Assembly (NCBI RefSeq): GCF_001687365.1
Contig: NZ_CM004503.1
Span: 62,001 to 126,000 of the forward strand
Origin: Pararhizobium polonicum
GTDB lineage: Bacteria; Pseudomonadota; Alphaproteobacteria; Rhizobiales; Rhizobiaceae
Reading direction: 5' to 3'
Length of the DNA: 64,000 bases
Shown: positions 56,707-64,000 of the stretch, in pieces
How the letters are laid out: the number at the start of each line of letters is the position of its first letter
Position numbering within the stretch: the first letter of the stretch is position 1
Position numbers and translations under genes: made by a program
Notes under the pieces: generated by a model
Told to the model about the DNA's origin: nothing
What the model saw: only the letters and a program-made list of their open reading frames with translations
The model's database searches: none

Positions 56707-57609
56707 ATGATACAATCGCGTCAGCTCGAAGCATTCCGAGCAGTTATGCTGACCGGTGGGATGACATCAGCAGCAGACTTGGTGAGAATCACGCAGCCCG
56801 CTATCAGTCGTTTAATCAAAGATCTAGAAGACGAGATTGGACTTCGGCTTTTCGAACGTTCGGGAAATCGTCTAAGGCCAACCCGCGAAGCAGGGATCCT
56901 CTTCAAGGAGGTTTCGAGGCACTTCAACGGTATTCGGCACATTGAAAAAGTCGCTGACGAGCTGAAAAAGTCTCACATGGGCTCGCTTCGCATAGCCTGC
57001 TATACCGCGCCGGCCTTAAGTTTCATGTCTGACCTGATTCAAAACTTCATATCGGAACGTCCCGACGTTTCGATCTACCTGGATACGGTTCCATCACAAA
57101 CTGTGTTGGAACTAGTGGCGTTGCAACACTACGACCTAGGCATATCCATTTTCACAGGAGAATATCCGGGCCTTTCGATCGAGCCGGTTCCTGCTTTTCG
57201 CGCGGTCTGCGTTCTGCCTGACGGTCATCGCCTTCTGGAAAAGGAAACGGTAGAAGCCACCGATTTAGAGGGGGAGTCGCTAATATGTCTGTCTCCAGTA
57301 AGTCTTCTAAGGATGCAGACGGACGCCGTTTTGGATGACTACAACGTTCACTGCTCTCGACGGATCGAGAGCAGCATGGCACTCAGCCTCTGCGATCTCG
57401 TAAGCAAGGGAATAGGGTTAGGAATTACGGACCCATTTACTGCCGGTTATTACTCGGCCAGGCCTCTCCACCAGCGTCCATTTAATCCGCCGGTCCCGTA
57501 TCATTTCGCAATCGTGCTTCCCAGCGAGAGCCCGCCCAATCGGTTAGTTAGCGAGTTCCGAGGAGCCCTGTTAGTAGCTCTAAAAAAGCTGCGGTACGAA
57601 ACCGTGTAG
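56707..57609 (+). CDS. nocR: NocR, nopaline-responsive LysR-type activator
   Basis: This 300-residue LysR regulator is recognised by MIQSRQLEAFRAVMLTGGMT and the helix-turn-helix ITQPAISRLIKDLEDEIG, as in NocR and OccR. The effector domain includes GSLRIACYTAPALSFMS and SKGIGLGITDPFTAGYY. It activates noc genes on nopaline and represses its own gene. The ATG at 56707 behind GGAGG is chosen over 56683. The 290 bp after the stop hold no gene that I recognise. Confidence 0.93.
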   Translation: MIQSRQLEAFRAVMLTGGMTSAADLVRITQPAISRLIKDLEDEIGLRLFERSGNRLRPTREAGILFKEVSRHFNGIRHIEKVADELKKSHMGSLRIACYTAPALSFMSDLIQNFISERPDVSIYLDTVPSQTVLELVALQHYDLGISIFTGEYPGLSIEPVPAFRAVCVLPDGHRLLEKETVEATDLEGESLICLSPVSLLRMQTDAVLDDYNVHCSRRIESSMALSLCDLVSKGIGLGITDPFTAGYYSARPLHQRPFNPPVPYHFAIVLPSESPPNRLVSEFRGALLVALKKLRYETV

Positions 57610-57898
57610 ATTTCTGTCCATCGTCAAGTTTGGCAATTCCGCGATAAGGGAACTCCGAGGGTTGAAACCTCGGGTTTCCGAATCTCGTAATTTGGTCGCG
57701 CTCAAGCAGGCGAGACTGACATCCCCCAAAGGCGCTCTACGCCTCTGCTTGCTATAACCCTGACGAATACCATCCCCAAGATTTCGACTTTGACTTATTT
57801 CCTCCATCCCGTTGAAGTCTTGATACCGGACGATCAGCAAATCTTACTTTCAAGTTAACTCGTGACCAACCGGCAGAGCATGAGCCATAGCGGAGCAG

Positions 57899-59371
57899 GT
57901 GTTAGAAAAAATGGGCAATCATACTGAAGCTAAACTCTTCATCAACGGCGAATGGAAAGCACGAGCTGGTGCTCCGATTATCAACCCGGCTGACGAAACC
58001 GAGCTAGGGATCGTACCATTTGCGACGGAAAATGACTTAGCAGCTGCTGTCGAAGCTGCAGAAATTGGCTTCAAAACTTGGTCCCATACATCTCCCTCAC
58101 GCCGCTCGGAAATCATTCGCGACGCGGCTGCGCGTATCCGTGCAAACATCGAGATAATCGCGAGGGATATGACCCTGGAACAGGGGAAGCCACTAAACGA
58201 GGCTCGGAACGAAGTCCGCCGCTCCTGTCAGGTGCTCGAGTGGGATGCTGAGGAGGGACGAAGGACGTACGGCAGGGTCATCCCCGCTGAACAGGGATTA
58301 CACAACAGTGTAAAACACTTACCGATCGGGCCCGTAGCGGCGTTTACACCCTGGAATTATCCGCTCAGCTCCGTCGCCCGCAAAGTAGGAGGAGCGCTCG
58401 CTGCTGGATGCAGCGTCGTACTCAAAGCATCCGAGGAAACGCCCGCGGCGGCAGTCCATCTGGTAAATGCATTTGCCGAAGCTGGTCTTCCCGAAGGCGT
58501 GCTAAACCTTGTTTTCGGAAATCCGTCTCAAATATCGCGTTTTTTTATTGCCCACCGGGTGATCCGCATGCTCGCCTTTACGGGATCAGTACCTGTTGGA
58601 AAAAGTCTTGCTGCGCAAGCAGGTGAATTTATGAAACCTTGCTTGATGGAGCTTGGGGGCCACTCTCCTGTGATAGTTTGCGATGATGTTGATCCTCGTG
58701 AAGCGGGAATAAAGTCCGCTCTCGCAAAAGCAAGCAATGCAGGCCAGATTTGCACCGCGCCAACCCGTTGGTTCGTCGCGGCCTCCCATTTTGAAGAATT
58801 CGCTGATCAAATGGCAACAACTGCTCGTTCTGTACGGATCGGTAACGGCCTCGATCCTGAAACACAAATGGGCCCCCTTGCAAACGCTCGTCGAATTGCA
58901 GCGATGCAGGATCTTATTTCCGACGCCGTGAAGAAGGGCGCCGACGTACTCTCGGGCGGAGAGAGGGCTGCGAACAAAGGTTATTACTGGCCTCTTACTG
59001 TACTCGCGAACGTCCCCGATGATGCAAGGATCATGTACGAAGAACCTTTTGGTCCAGTTGCGCTGGTAAATCCGGTATCGAGCGTCGCGGAAGCTGTGAG
59101 CAAGGCAAACTCACTAGAGTTCGGATTGGCAGGATATGCGCTGACGCATTCTGCCGATAATATCGCTTATCTTACCGATCATCTCGAAGTCGGCAATTTC
59201 GCTATCAACCAATTCGTTTCGTCGCTCCCAGAGACCCCGTTTGGGGGGATGAAAGATTCAGGTTACGGCCGAGAAGGAGGTACTGAGGGACTCCTGAACT
59301 ACACCATCACGCGTAGCATCTCTCATAAGACACGCAGCATTGAGGGTAGTCGCCCGGGCTTGAGCTCGTAA
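57899..59371 (+). CDS. NAD(P)-dependent aldehyde dehydrogenase (succinate-semialdehyde type)
   Basis: This 490-residue aldehyde dehydrogenase is of the GabD group: substrate/cofactor part FTPWNYPLSSVARKVGGALA, general base Glu in CLMELGGHSP, catalytic Cys in NAGQICTAPTRW and the C-terminal NQFVSSLPETPFGGMKDSGY. It oxidises an aldehyde, perhaps a semialdehyde from an amine or amino acid taken up by the transporter encoded next. The GTG at 57899 has GGAG upstream; an ATG at 57911 is also possible. The next gene overlaps its stop (TAATG). Confidence 0.88.
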   Translation: MLEKMGNHTEAKLFINGEWKARAGAPIINPADETELGIVPFATENDLAAAVEAAEIGFKTWSHTSPSRRSEIIRDAAARIRANIEIIARDMTLEQGKPLNEARNEVRRSCQVLEWDAEEGRRTYGRVIPAEQGLHNSVKHLPIGPVAAFTPWNYPLSSVARKVGGALAAGCSVVLKASEETPAAAVHLVNAFAEAGLPEGVLNLVFGNPSQISRFFIAHRVIRMLAFTGSVPVGKSLAAQAGEFMKPCLMELGGHSPVIVCDDVDPREAGIKSALAKASNAGQICTAPTRWFVAASHFEEFADQMATTARSVRIGNGLDPETQMGPLANARRIAAMQDLISDAVKKGADVLSGGERAANKGYYWPLTVLANVPDDARIMYEEPFGPVALVNPVSSVAEAVSKANSLEFGLAGYALTHSADNIAYLTDHLEVGNFAINQFVSSLPETPFGGMKDSGYGREGGTEGLLNYTITRSISHKTRSIEGSRPGLSS

Positions 59372-60420
59372 TGCGAGAAGCGGGGTCAAAGATGAAACTG
59401 AAGATCGAAAACCTAGCAAAACGCTACGGCAACTTTGATGCCCTCAGGCCAACGTCCCTCGATGTGCCGGAAGGAGAGTTTCTGACGCTCCTTGGCCCAT
59501 CAGGATCAGGCAAGACTACGCTTTTAACGATGATCGCCGGCCTTAGCCTCCCCGATTCTGGCGATATATATATCGACGGCAAACGGGCGACCAAAGAGCC
59601 CGCCTTTAACCGCGACATCGGAATGGTGTTTCAAAATTATGCACTATTCCCGCATCTGAGCATCGCCGAGAATGTAGCTTTTCCCCTGCGAATGCGCCGC
59701 ATACCCGAAGGCGAGATCCGCCAGCGAGTCACGACTATGCTTGAGATGATAAGTCTTCCTCACGTAGCCGATAGGGTCCCAAGAGAACTGTCAGGAGGGC
59801 AGCAGCAACGCGTCGCACTTGCCAGAGCCATGGTTTATCGCCCTAGTATTGTTCTTATGGACGAGCCTTTAGGAGCTTTAGATAAAAACCTTCGGGAGCA
59901 GATGCAAATTGAGATCAAACATCTTCATAAGCGGCTGGGCACGACCATAATTTACGTCACCCACGACCAAGAAGAGGCAATGGCGATGTCAGATCGTATA
60001 TGCCTCATGAATGGAGGCGGAGTAGAACAACTTTCTGAGCCGCAGGAAATCTACAATAGACCCGCTACTGTCTTTGCTGCCCAATTTATTGGGCAATCGA
60101 ACGTCATGTCCGCCAATGAAGTTCTGGATCACAGTTGTTCGCCTGTGACTGTTGGGCATGGAACCAGAATTATGGTGAGGCCTGAGCATGTACGCATTGT
60201 TTCTGAGCCGCGCGCTCTGGATCACCACAGTACTGTGACATTTATCGAACGGATAAACACCGGACCGACTACACGTTATTTTTTCCGTTCAAACTCAAAC
60301 CAGATTGTCTCAGCTCTAGTTCTAAACTCTGACTTGCCACATGAGCTTGTTGATGGACAAACATGTACGCTGTCCTGGCCCTCTGACCGATCGGTCGAAG
60401 TTCGGGAAATAAACCCATGA
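59371..60420 (+). CDS. ABC transporter ATPase (spermidine/putrescine type)
   Basis: This 349-residue PotA-like ATPase has Walker A GPSGSGKT, signature [14 protein letters not shown], Walker B IVLMDEPLGALD and a C-terminal TOBE domain (IMVRPEHVRI, then TRYFFRSN). It powers the permease and binding protein that follow. The ATG at 59371 overlaps the aldehyde dehydrogenase stop; a second ATG at 59392 with GGGG upstream is possible. Confidence 0.9.
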   Translation: MREAGSKMKLKIENLAKRYGNFDALRPTSLDVPEGEFLTLLGPSGSGKTTLLTMIAGLSLPDSGDIYIDGKRATKEPAFNRDIGMVFQNYALFPHLSIAENVAFPLRMRRIPEGEIRQRVTTMLEMISLPHVADRVPRELSGGQQQRVALARAMVYRPSIVLMDEPLGALDKNLREQMQIEIKHLHKRLGTTIIYVTHDQEEAMAMSDRICLMNGGGVEQLSEPQEIYNRPATVFAAQFIGQSNVMSANEVLDHSCSPVTVGHGTRIMVRPEHVRIVSEPRALDHHSTVTFIERINTGPTTRYFFRSNSNQIVSALVLNSDLPHELVDGQTCTLSWPSDRSVEVREINP

Positions 60421-62216
60421 GCCCGATCACCCAGTCTACGGCGCGCCGAAAGCTCCCAGTTAGTGAGTTCCTCAGCAGATGGCCTCTGCTACAGATAGCA
60501 CCGCTGCTGATATTTTTGACTCTAGTGTTCGTGCTTCCGGTTGGTTCGATACTTGTACTGAGCATCTACGATGGAACGGGTGCGCTAAGCCTAGAGAATT
60601 TTCGTCGCCTTTTCGGAAGTAACCTTTACACTGGAGTTCTACTCAAAACCATCCAAACAGCTAGCTGGACCACAGGTCTCTGTCTGCTTTTTGGTTATCC
60701 CGTCGCTTTCGCATTGACTAAGGCAAGGGCGAACTTTCAAGTCGCCTTGCTTGCTGCCGTCCTAGTGCCGCTGTGGACAAGCTTCCTGATACGCAGCCTC
60801 TCCTTGGTCATCGTATTTGGCAGGCGCGGTGTCATCAACGGCACCGCCGAACAATTTGGTTGGATCGACACCCCGCTAGCGTTCATCTACAACTGGAGCG
60901 GAGTAATGATCGGGCTGACAAACTCTCTGTTGCCGCTCTCAATCATTACTATGTATTCCGTGATGCAGGCTATCGAACCAAACTTAGCGAAGGCGGCAAG
61001 TACGCTCGGGGCGCGCCCCTCTCATGGATTTTGGAGGGTCTATTTCCCGCTCTCTGTTCCCGGTGTTGCTGCCGGGGGGATCTTAACCTTTGTAAGCGCT
61101 CTCGGTTTTTTTATCACGCCACAATTACTTGGCAGTCCGCGCGAAACGATGATTGCACAGTTGATTATTCAGCAAATCGACGAACTCCTTAACTGGAATT
61201 TCGGCGCAGCTATTGCGGTAATGTTGCTCGCTGCCACACTTATTTCTTTCGTTGCCTTCGAGTTGGTCGTTGGTATGCAGATCCTAACAGGCGAAGAGTC
61301 TGGCAGGCGCCCATCAGGGTTCAACAAAGCAATTCGCACGGGTGGAATGAAACTCGTGAATGCGTTGTCATGGGTTACCGCATGGGTGGGGATTGGTTTT
61401 GAGAAGATCACAGGGTCTAAGCCCAAGGTTGCCGATAGTGATCGACGTCCGATCCTCATGATATTTTCAGTCGCGACAGCGTTATTTCTTTCACTTCCTA
61501 TCTTCTTCATGATCCCTATTTCGTTTTCCGACAGTCTTCTTTTCGGGTGGCCGCCCCAGGGGTTGTCGTTTCGATGGTATGAAGCTGTAATAGGATCCAG
61601 CGTATGGATGTCTGCCGCAGGGCGTTCTTTCGGCGTCGCGTTGATAACAAGTGCCTTGGCGATATTGATGGCTGTACCATCCGCATTGTATCTTGTTAGA
61701 CAAAGAGTACGCGGCAAGTTCTTGATGGTGCTGCTGCTCACAATACCGATATTTCTTCCCCACATCATCACCGGTGTAGCCTTGTACTACACCTACTCGC
61801 GGTATGGCCTCGTTGGGACATGGATCGGCTTAATTTTAGGCCATCTAGTGTTTTCCCTGCCTTATGCGACCATATCGCTGATGGCCGTGCTGAAAAATTA
61901 CAACAGGTCAATCGACTACGCCGCCTGGACGCTTGGCGCCTCGAAGTTCGCGACGTTTCGACATATCACTCTTCCGATCATTAAGCCGGGTATTTACTCC
62001 GCGTTCCTGTTCGCCTTCATTCAATCGTTCGATGAAGTGACAGTCTCGTTGTTCATCACGGGTGGCCGGTTCACTACCCTCCCCAAGCAACTGTATCAAC
62101 AAGCCGTCTATGGCGAGACGCCCGAGCTAGCGGCCGTTTCCACAATCCTTTTCGTGACCGTATGCCTGGTGATGATGGCTGCCCGACTTCTTAGCAAAAG
62201 AGCAACATCGTTTTAG
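60417..62216 (+). CDS. Fused ABC transporter permease (PotB-PotC type)
   Basis: This 599-residue protein holds two permease domains in one chain. The first (about 30-290) has the EAA loop EPNLAKAASTLGARPSHGFW; the second (about 345-599) has DYAAWTLGASKFATFRHITL. About twelve to fourteen membrane segments are expected. In most systems these are two genes (PotB and PotC); the fusion is unusual but known. The start overlaps the ATPase gene as ATGA. Confidence 0.88.
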   Translation: MSPITQSTARRKLPVSEFLSRWPLLQIAPLLIFLTLVFVLPVGSILVLSIYDGTGALSLENFRRLFGSNLYTGVLLKTIQTASWTTGLCLLFGYPVAFALTKARANFQVALLAAVLVPLWTSFLIRSLSLVIVFGRRGVINGTAEQFGWIDTPLAFIYNWSGVMIGLTNSLLPLSIITMYSVMQAIEPNLAKAASTLGARPSHGFWRVYFPLSVPGVAAGGILTFVSALGFFITPQLLGSPRETMIAQLIIQQIDELLNWNFGAAIAVMLLAATLISFVAFELVVGMQILTGEESGRRPSGFNKAIRTGGMKLVNALSWVTAWVGIGFEKITGSKPKVADSDRRPILMIFSVATALFLSLPIFFMIPISFSDSLLFGWPPQGLSFRWYEAVIGSSVWMSAAGRSFGVALITSALAILMAVPSALYLVRQRVRGKFLMVLLLTIPIFLPHIITGVALYYTYSRYGLVGTWIGLILGHLVFSLPYATISLMAVLKNYNRSIDYAAWTLGASKFATFRHITLPIIKPGIYSAFLFAFIQSFDEVTVSLFITGGRFTTLPKQLYQQAVYGETPELAAVSTILFVTVCLVMMAARLLSKRATSF

Positions 62217-62319
62217 TGACCTTCCATGCACGTAAGAAGGGGCACCTTTCGAGCGTTCGACGAGCGCGGGATGGAATGTGCTGGAAGCCCTTATAAACAA
62301 AGAACCAGAGGAGAACGAA

Positions 62320-63393
62320 ATGCTTACGAGAAGACTACTATTGAAAACTACTACCGGGATCCTTGGTGCGGCTATAGCTTCGCCTGCTATCATCGGGCGA
62401 GCATCTGCTGCAGGAGAGACCCTCTATATCGCAGACTCGGGGGGGTCCGTGACAAAGATCTACAGAGAGGCGCTCTATGACCCGTTTGAGAAAGAGACGG
62501 GAATACGCATCGAGGCAGTGGTGCGGTCACCCCAGCCTGTCGCACAGATGAAGTCGATGGTAGAAACGCGCAACTACACGTTCGACGCAACCGTCGGCGG
62601 AGGCATGGACCAAGGAGCGTTCTACGCGCAAAATGGTTTGATTGAAGAGTTTGATCTCCCAAAGGAACTATTTGACGATTTGCCTGCCGCAGTCAGAAAC
62701 ATTCGGGGCTTTGTTCCCGACACAATTTCCGCATTTTCGACCATCTACCGCCCCTCAGCAACGAAGAGACAACTTTCGTCGGTAGCGGATATCTGGGACA
62801 TGTCGATCAAGGGGACCCGATCGTTACCCCGTTCGGGTCGAGATACAATTGAGTGGGCGTTGCGCGCCGACGGCGTGCCTGCAGGCGAAGCCATTGCCAA
62901 GGAGCTTCAGACTGAAGCTGGCTGGAAGAGGGCGTTCGCAAAGTTGGATGAAATCAAACCAAACATTCTGATTTGGTGGACCAACGCGCCCCATAGCGCG
63001 CAGATCCTGCATAACGGCGAGGTCGACATCGTTCCAACCTATACCAATCGCGCGTATGACCTCATGGCTCAGGGGGAAAAGCTCGAAATAATGTGGAACG
63101 AAGGCTATTACACGGCCTACGGTTGGGCAATTCCAAAGGGCAACCCCAAGGCGGAGCTTGTCGAAAAGCTGATCCTTTATTCCCTTGACCCTGAACGTCA
63201 GGCGAAGCGAGCAGCGCCTACCGGTCAGGGGACACCTTCGGCGAAGGCTTTCAAGTTCATAGAGGAGAATAAATCCAAGTTGCTGCCGACCCATCCGGAC
63301 AATTTCAGCAAGTTGGTTCCGCTCGACTACCAGTTCTGGGGCGCCAATCTTACCAAGGCGAATGAGCGCTTCAACGAGTGGCTAGCAAAGTAG
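62320..63393 (+). CDS. Periplasmic binding protein (spermidine/putrescine type)
   Basis: This 357-residue PotD/family 1 binding protein has a twin-arginine-like signal (LTRRLLLKTTTGILGAAIAS, ending near GRASAA), followed by ETLYIADSGGSVTKIYREAL and a typical C-terminal FWGANLTKANERFNEWL. The ATG at 62320 with GAGGAG upstream is chosen; upstream codons to 62278 lack a ribosome site. The ligand is unknown; an opine or amine is possible given the neighbours. The 170 bp after the stop hold no gene. Confidence 0.88.
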   Translation: MLTRRLLLKTTTGILGAAIASPAIIGRASAAGETLYIADSGGSVTKIYREALYDPFEKETGIRIEAVVRSPQPVAQMKSMVETRNYTFDATVGGGMDQGAFYAQNGLIEEFDLPKELFDDLPAAVRNIRGFVPDTISAFSTIYRPSATKRQLSSVADIWDMSIKGTRSLPRSGRDTIEWALRADGVPAGEAIAKELQTEAGWKRAFAKLDEIKPNILIWWTNAPHSAQILHNGEVDIVPTYTNRAYDLMAQGEKLEIMWNEGYYTAYGWAIPKGNPKAELVEKLILYSLDPERQAKRAAPTGQGTPSAKAFKFIEENKSKLLPTHPDNFSKLVPLDYQFWGANLTKANERFNEWLAK

Positions 63394-63565
63394 TGGACTA
63401 CGACGGCGCGCGCTGTAATGTTCAGCGCGCTTCTTTCATCAATCGCCTGCTTGACCTTGCATAGCGGACTGACGGCTAGACTGGGCAGTAAGGACGACGC
63501 ATGGTCACTGTCGAACGGTCTAATTTTCATTGGCGACCAGTGGGTGGCGACGGCCCTCGTAATGA

Positions 63566-64000
63566 TCATGCTTGAAAATGACCTTCAACCACCAAACTTA
63601 CTAAAGTCACCCTGTCAAGTGATCCGAGTTCCGGGAGAATGTCGTTATCCTTGCTCAAATCGCGGCCGTAGCAAGCGCTGAGGATCTCGGCGCCGCTCTC
63701 ATGCGATGGAGCCCTGACACCGCCCATCTGCGCGAGGTAGATCGTGGCAATCAGCCCGAACGGTACGTCCTCAAGAATATAGCGGGTGTTGATATCCTTT
63801 GGGCCTATCGGATCCTTTGCCTGCTTTGCAAGCTTTGCATAGACTTCTGCGACGGAATCTCCGGAGGTCCCGTGTGAAAGCACCGAGTGATCGAAAATAG
63901 CCCGCACAGTCTTGCCGAACGCCGCAGCGATTTCTGTCCTCTCCCGATCAAGGCCTCAAGCAGTCTTGCCACGGTCGGCGTGACATTAGTGTTCTGGCCC
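63566..64000 (-). pseudogene. Second opine dehydrogenase homologue, frameshifted and cut by the window edge
   Basis: The minus-strand frame from about 63950 down reads TEIAAAFGKTVRAIFDH, then [20 protein letters not shown] and SACYGRDLSKDNDILPELGS, clearly homologous to the opine dehydrogenase at 42494-43576. Upstream, [16 protein letters not shown] is read in another frame; in the homologue the two parts are continuous ([20 protein letters not shown]). One base is therefore missing near 63950-63956 (in the run GAGGCCTTGATCGG on the minus strand). The gene is probably inactive unless this is a sequencing error. Its 5' part lies outside the window. Confidence 0.75.

Overview
The window is a stretch of an Agrobacterium opine-catabolic, self-transmissible plasmid of the Ti / pAtK84b type. 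The evidence is a recognisable quorum-sensing module (TraR with the anti-activator TraM), the end of a TraH gene, a complete agrocinopine (acc/arc) regulon and a complete nopaline (noc) regulon. Gene names come from recognising the protein sequences; no database search was run.

Layout. 0-1.2 kb: 3' end of traH, then traM behind a tra-box-like element. 1.4-6.3 kb, minus strand: an arc-type operon (Na/Pi transporter, sucrose-phosphorylase-like splA, a 36-codon ORF, traR, a small unknown gene and a remnant of mcpA). 6.3-6.5 kb: divergent control region with a Pho-box-like sequence and candidate AccR sites. 6.5-14.3 kb: accR and accABCDEFG, for uptake and cleavage of agrocinopines. 14.5-25.3 kb: a second, paralogous cassette (Nudix, DUF4432 epimerase-like protein, HAD phosphatase, AccA-type ABC transporter, glycerophosphodiesterase-type enzyme, histidine phosphatase, SorC-type regulator), probably for another sugar-phosphodiester opine. 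25.3-39.8 kb: a second traR split by a 13.7-kb Tn3-family transposon (TnA), itself split by an 8.8-kb Tn3-family transposon (TnB). Both insertions have matched inverted repeats and 5-bp target duplications, and removing them restores exact reading frames. 39.8-47.5 kb, minus strand: a nopaline-catabolic operon (noxB, 2Fe-2S subunit, noxA, arginase, opine dehydrogenase homologue, ocd, DUF3422, small ORF) that ends in the split traR. 48.1-52.1 kb: hyuA/hyuB. 52.2-57.6 kb: a LysR gene, nocMQTP and nocR. 57.9-63.4 kb: an aldehyde dehydrogenase with a spermidine/putrescine-type ABC transporter. 63.6-64 kb: a frameshifted second opine dehydrogenase homologue.

How it fits together. Each opine is imported by its own ABC system, broken down by its own enzymes, and sensed by its own regulator (AccR or NocR). 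In the ancestral state both regulons also drove a traR copy, so either opine could trigger conjugation, as is known for pAtK84b. Here the agrocinopine-linked traR is intact and the nopaline-linked copy is destroyed by the nested transposons, so I infer that only agrocinopine now controls transfer. The most interesting candidates for new biology are the second acc-like cassette, the possible pyronopaline role of HyuAB, the structured leader and intercistronic hairpins of the arc operon, and the transposon cargo (a membrane-anchored phosphodiesterase, and an atypical Tat-exported isochorismatase-like protein with its regulators).
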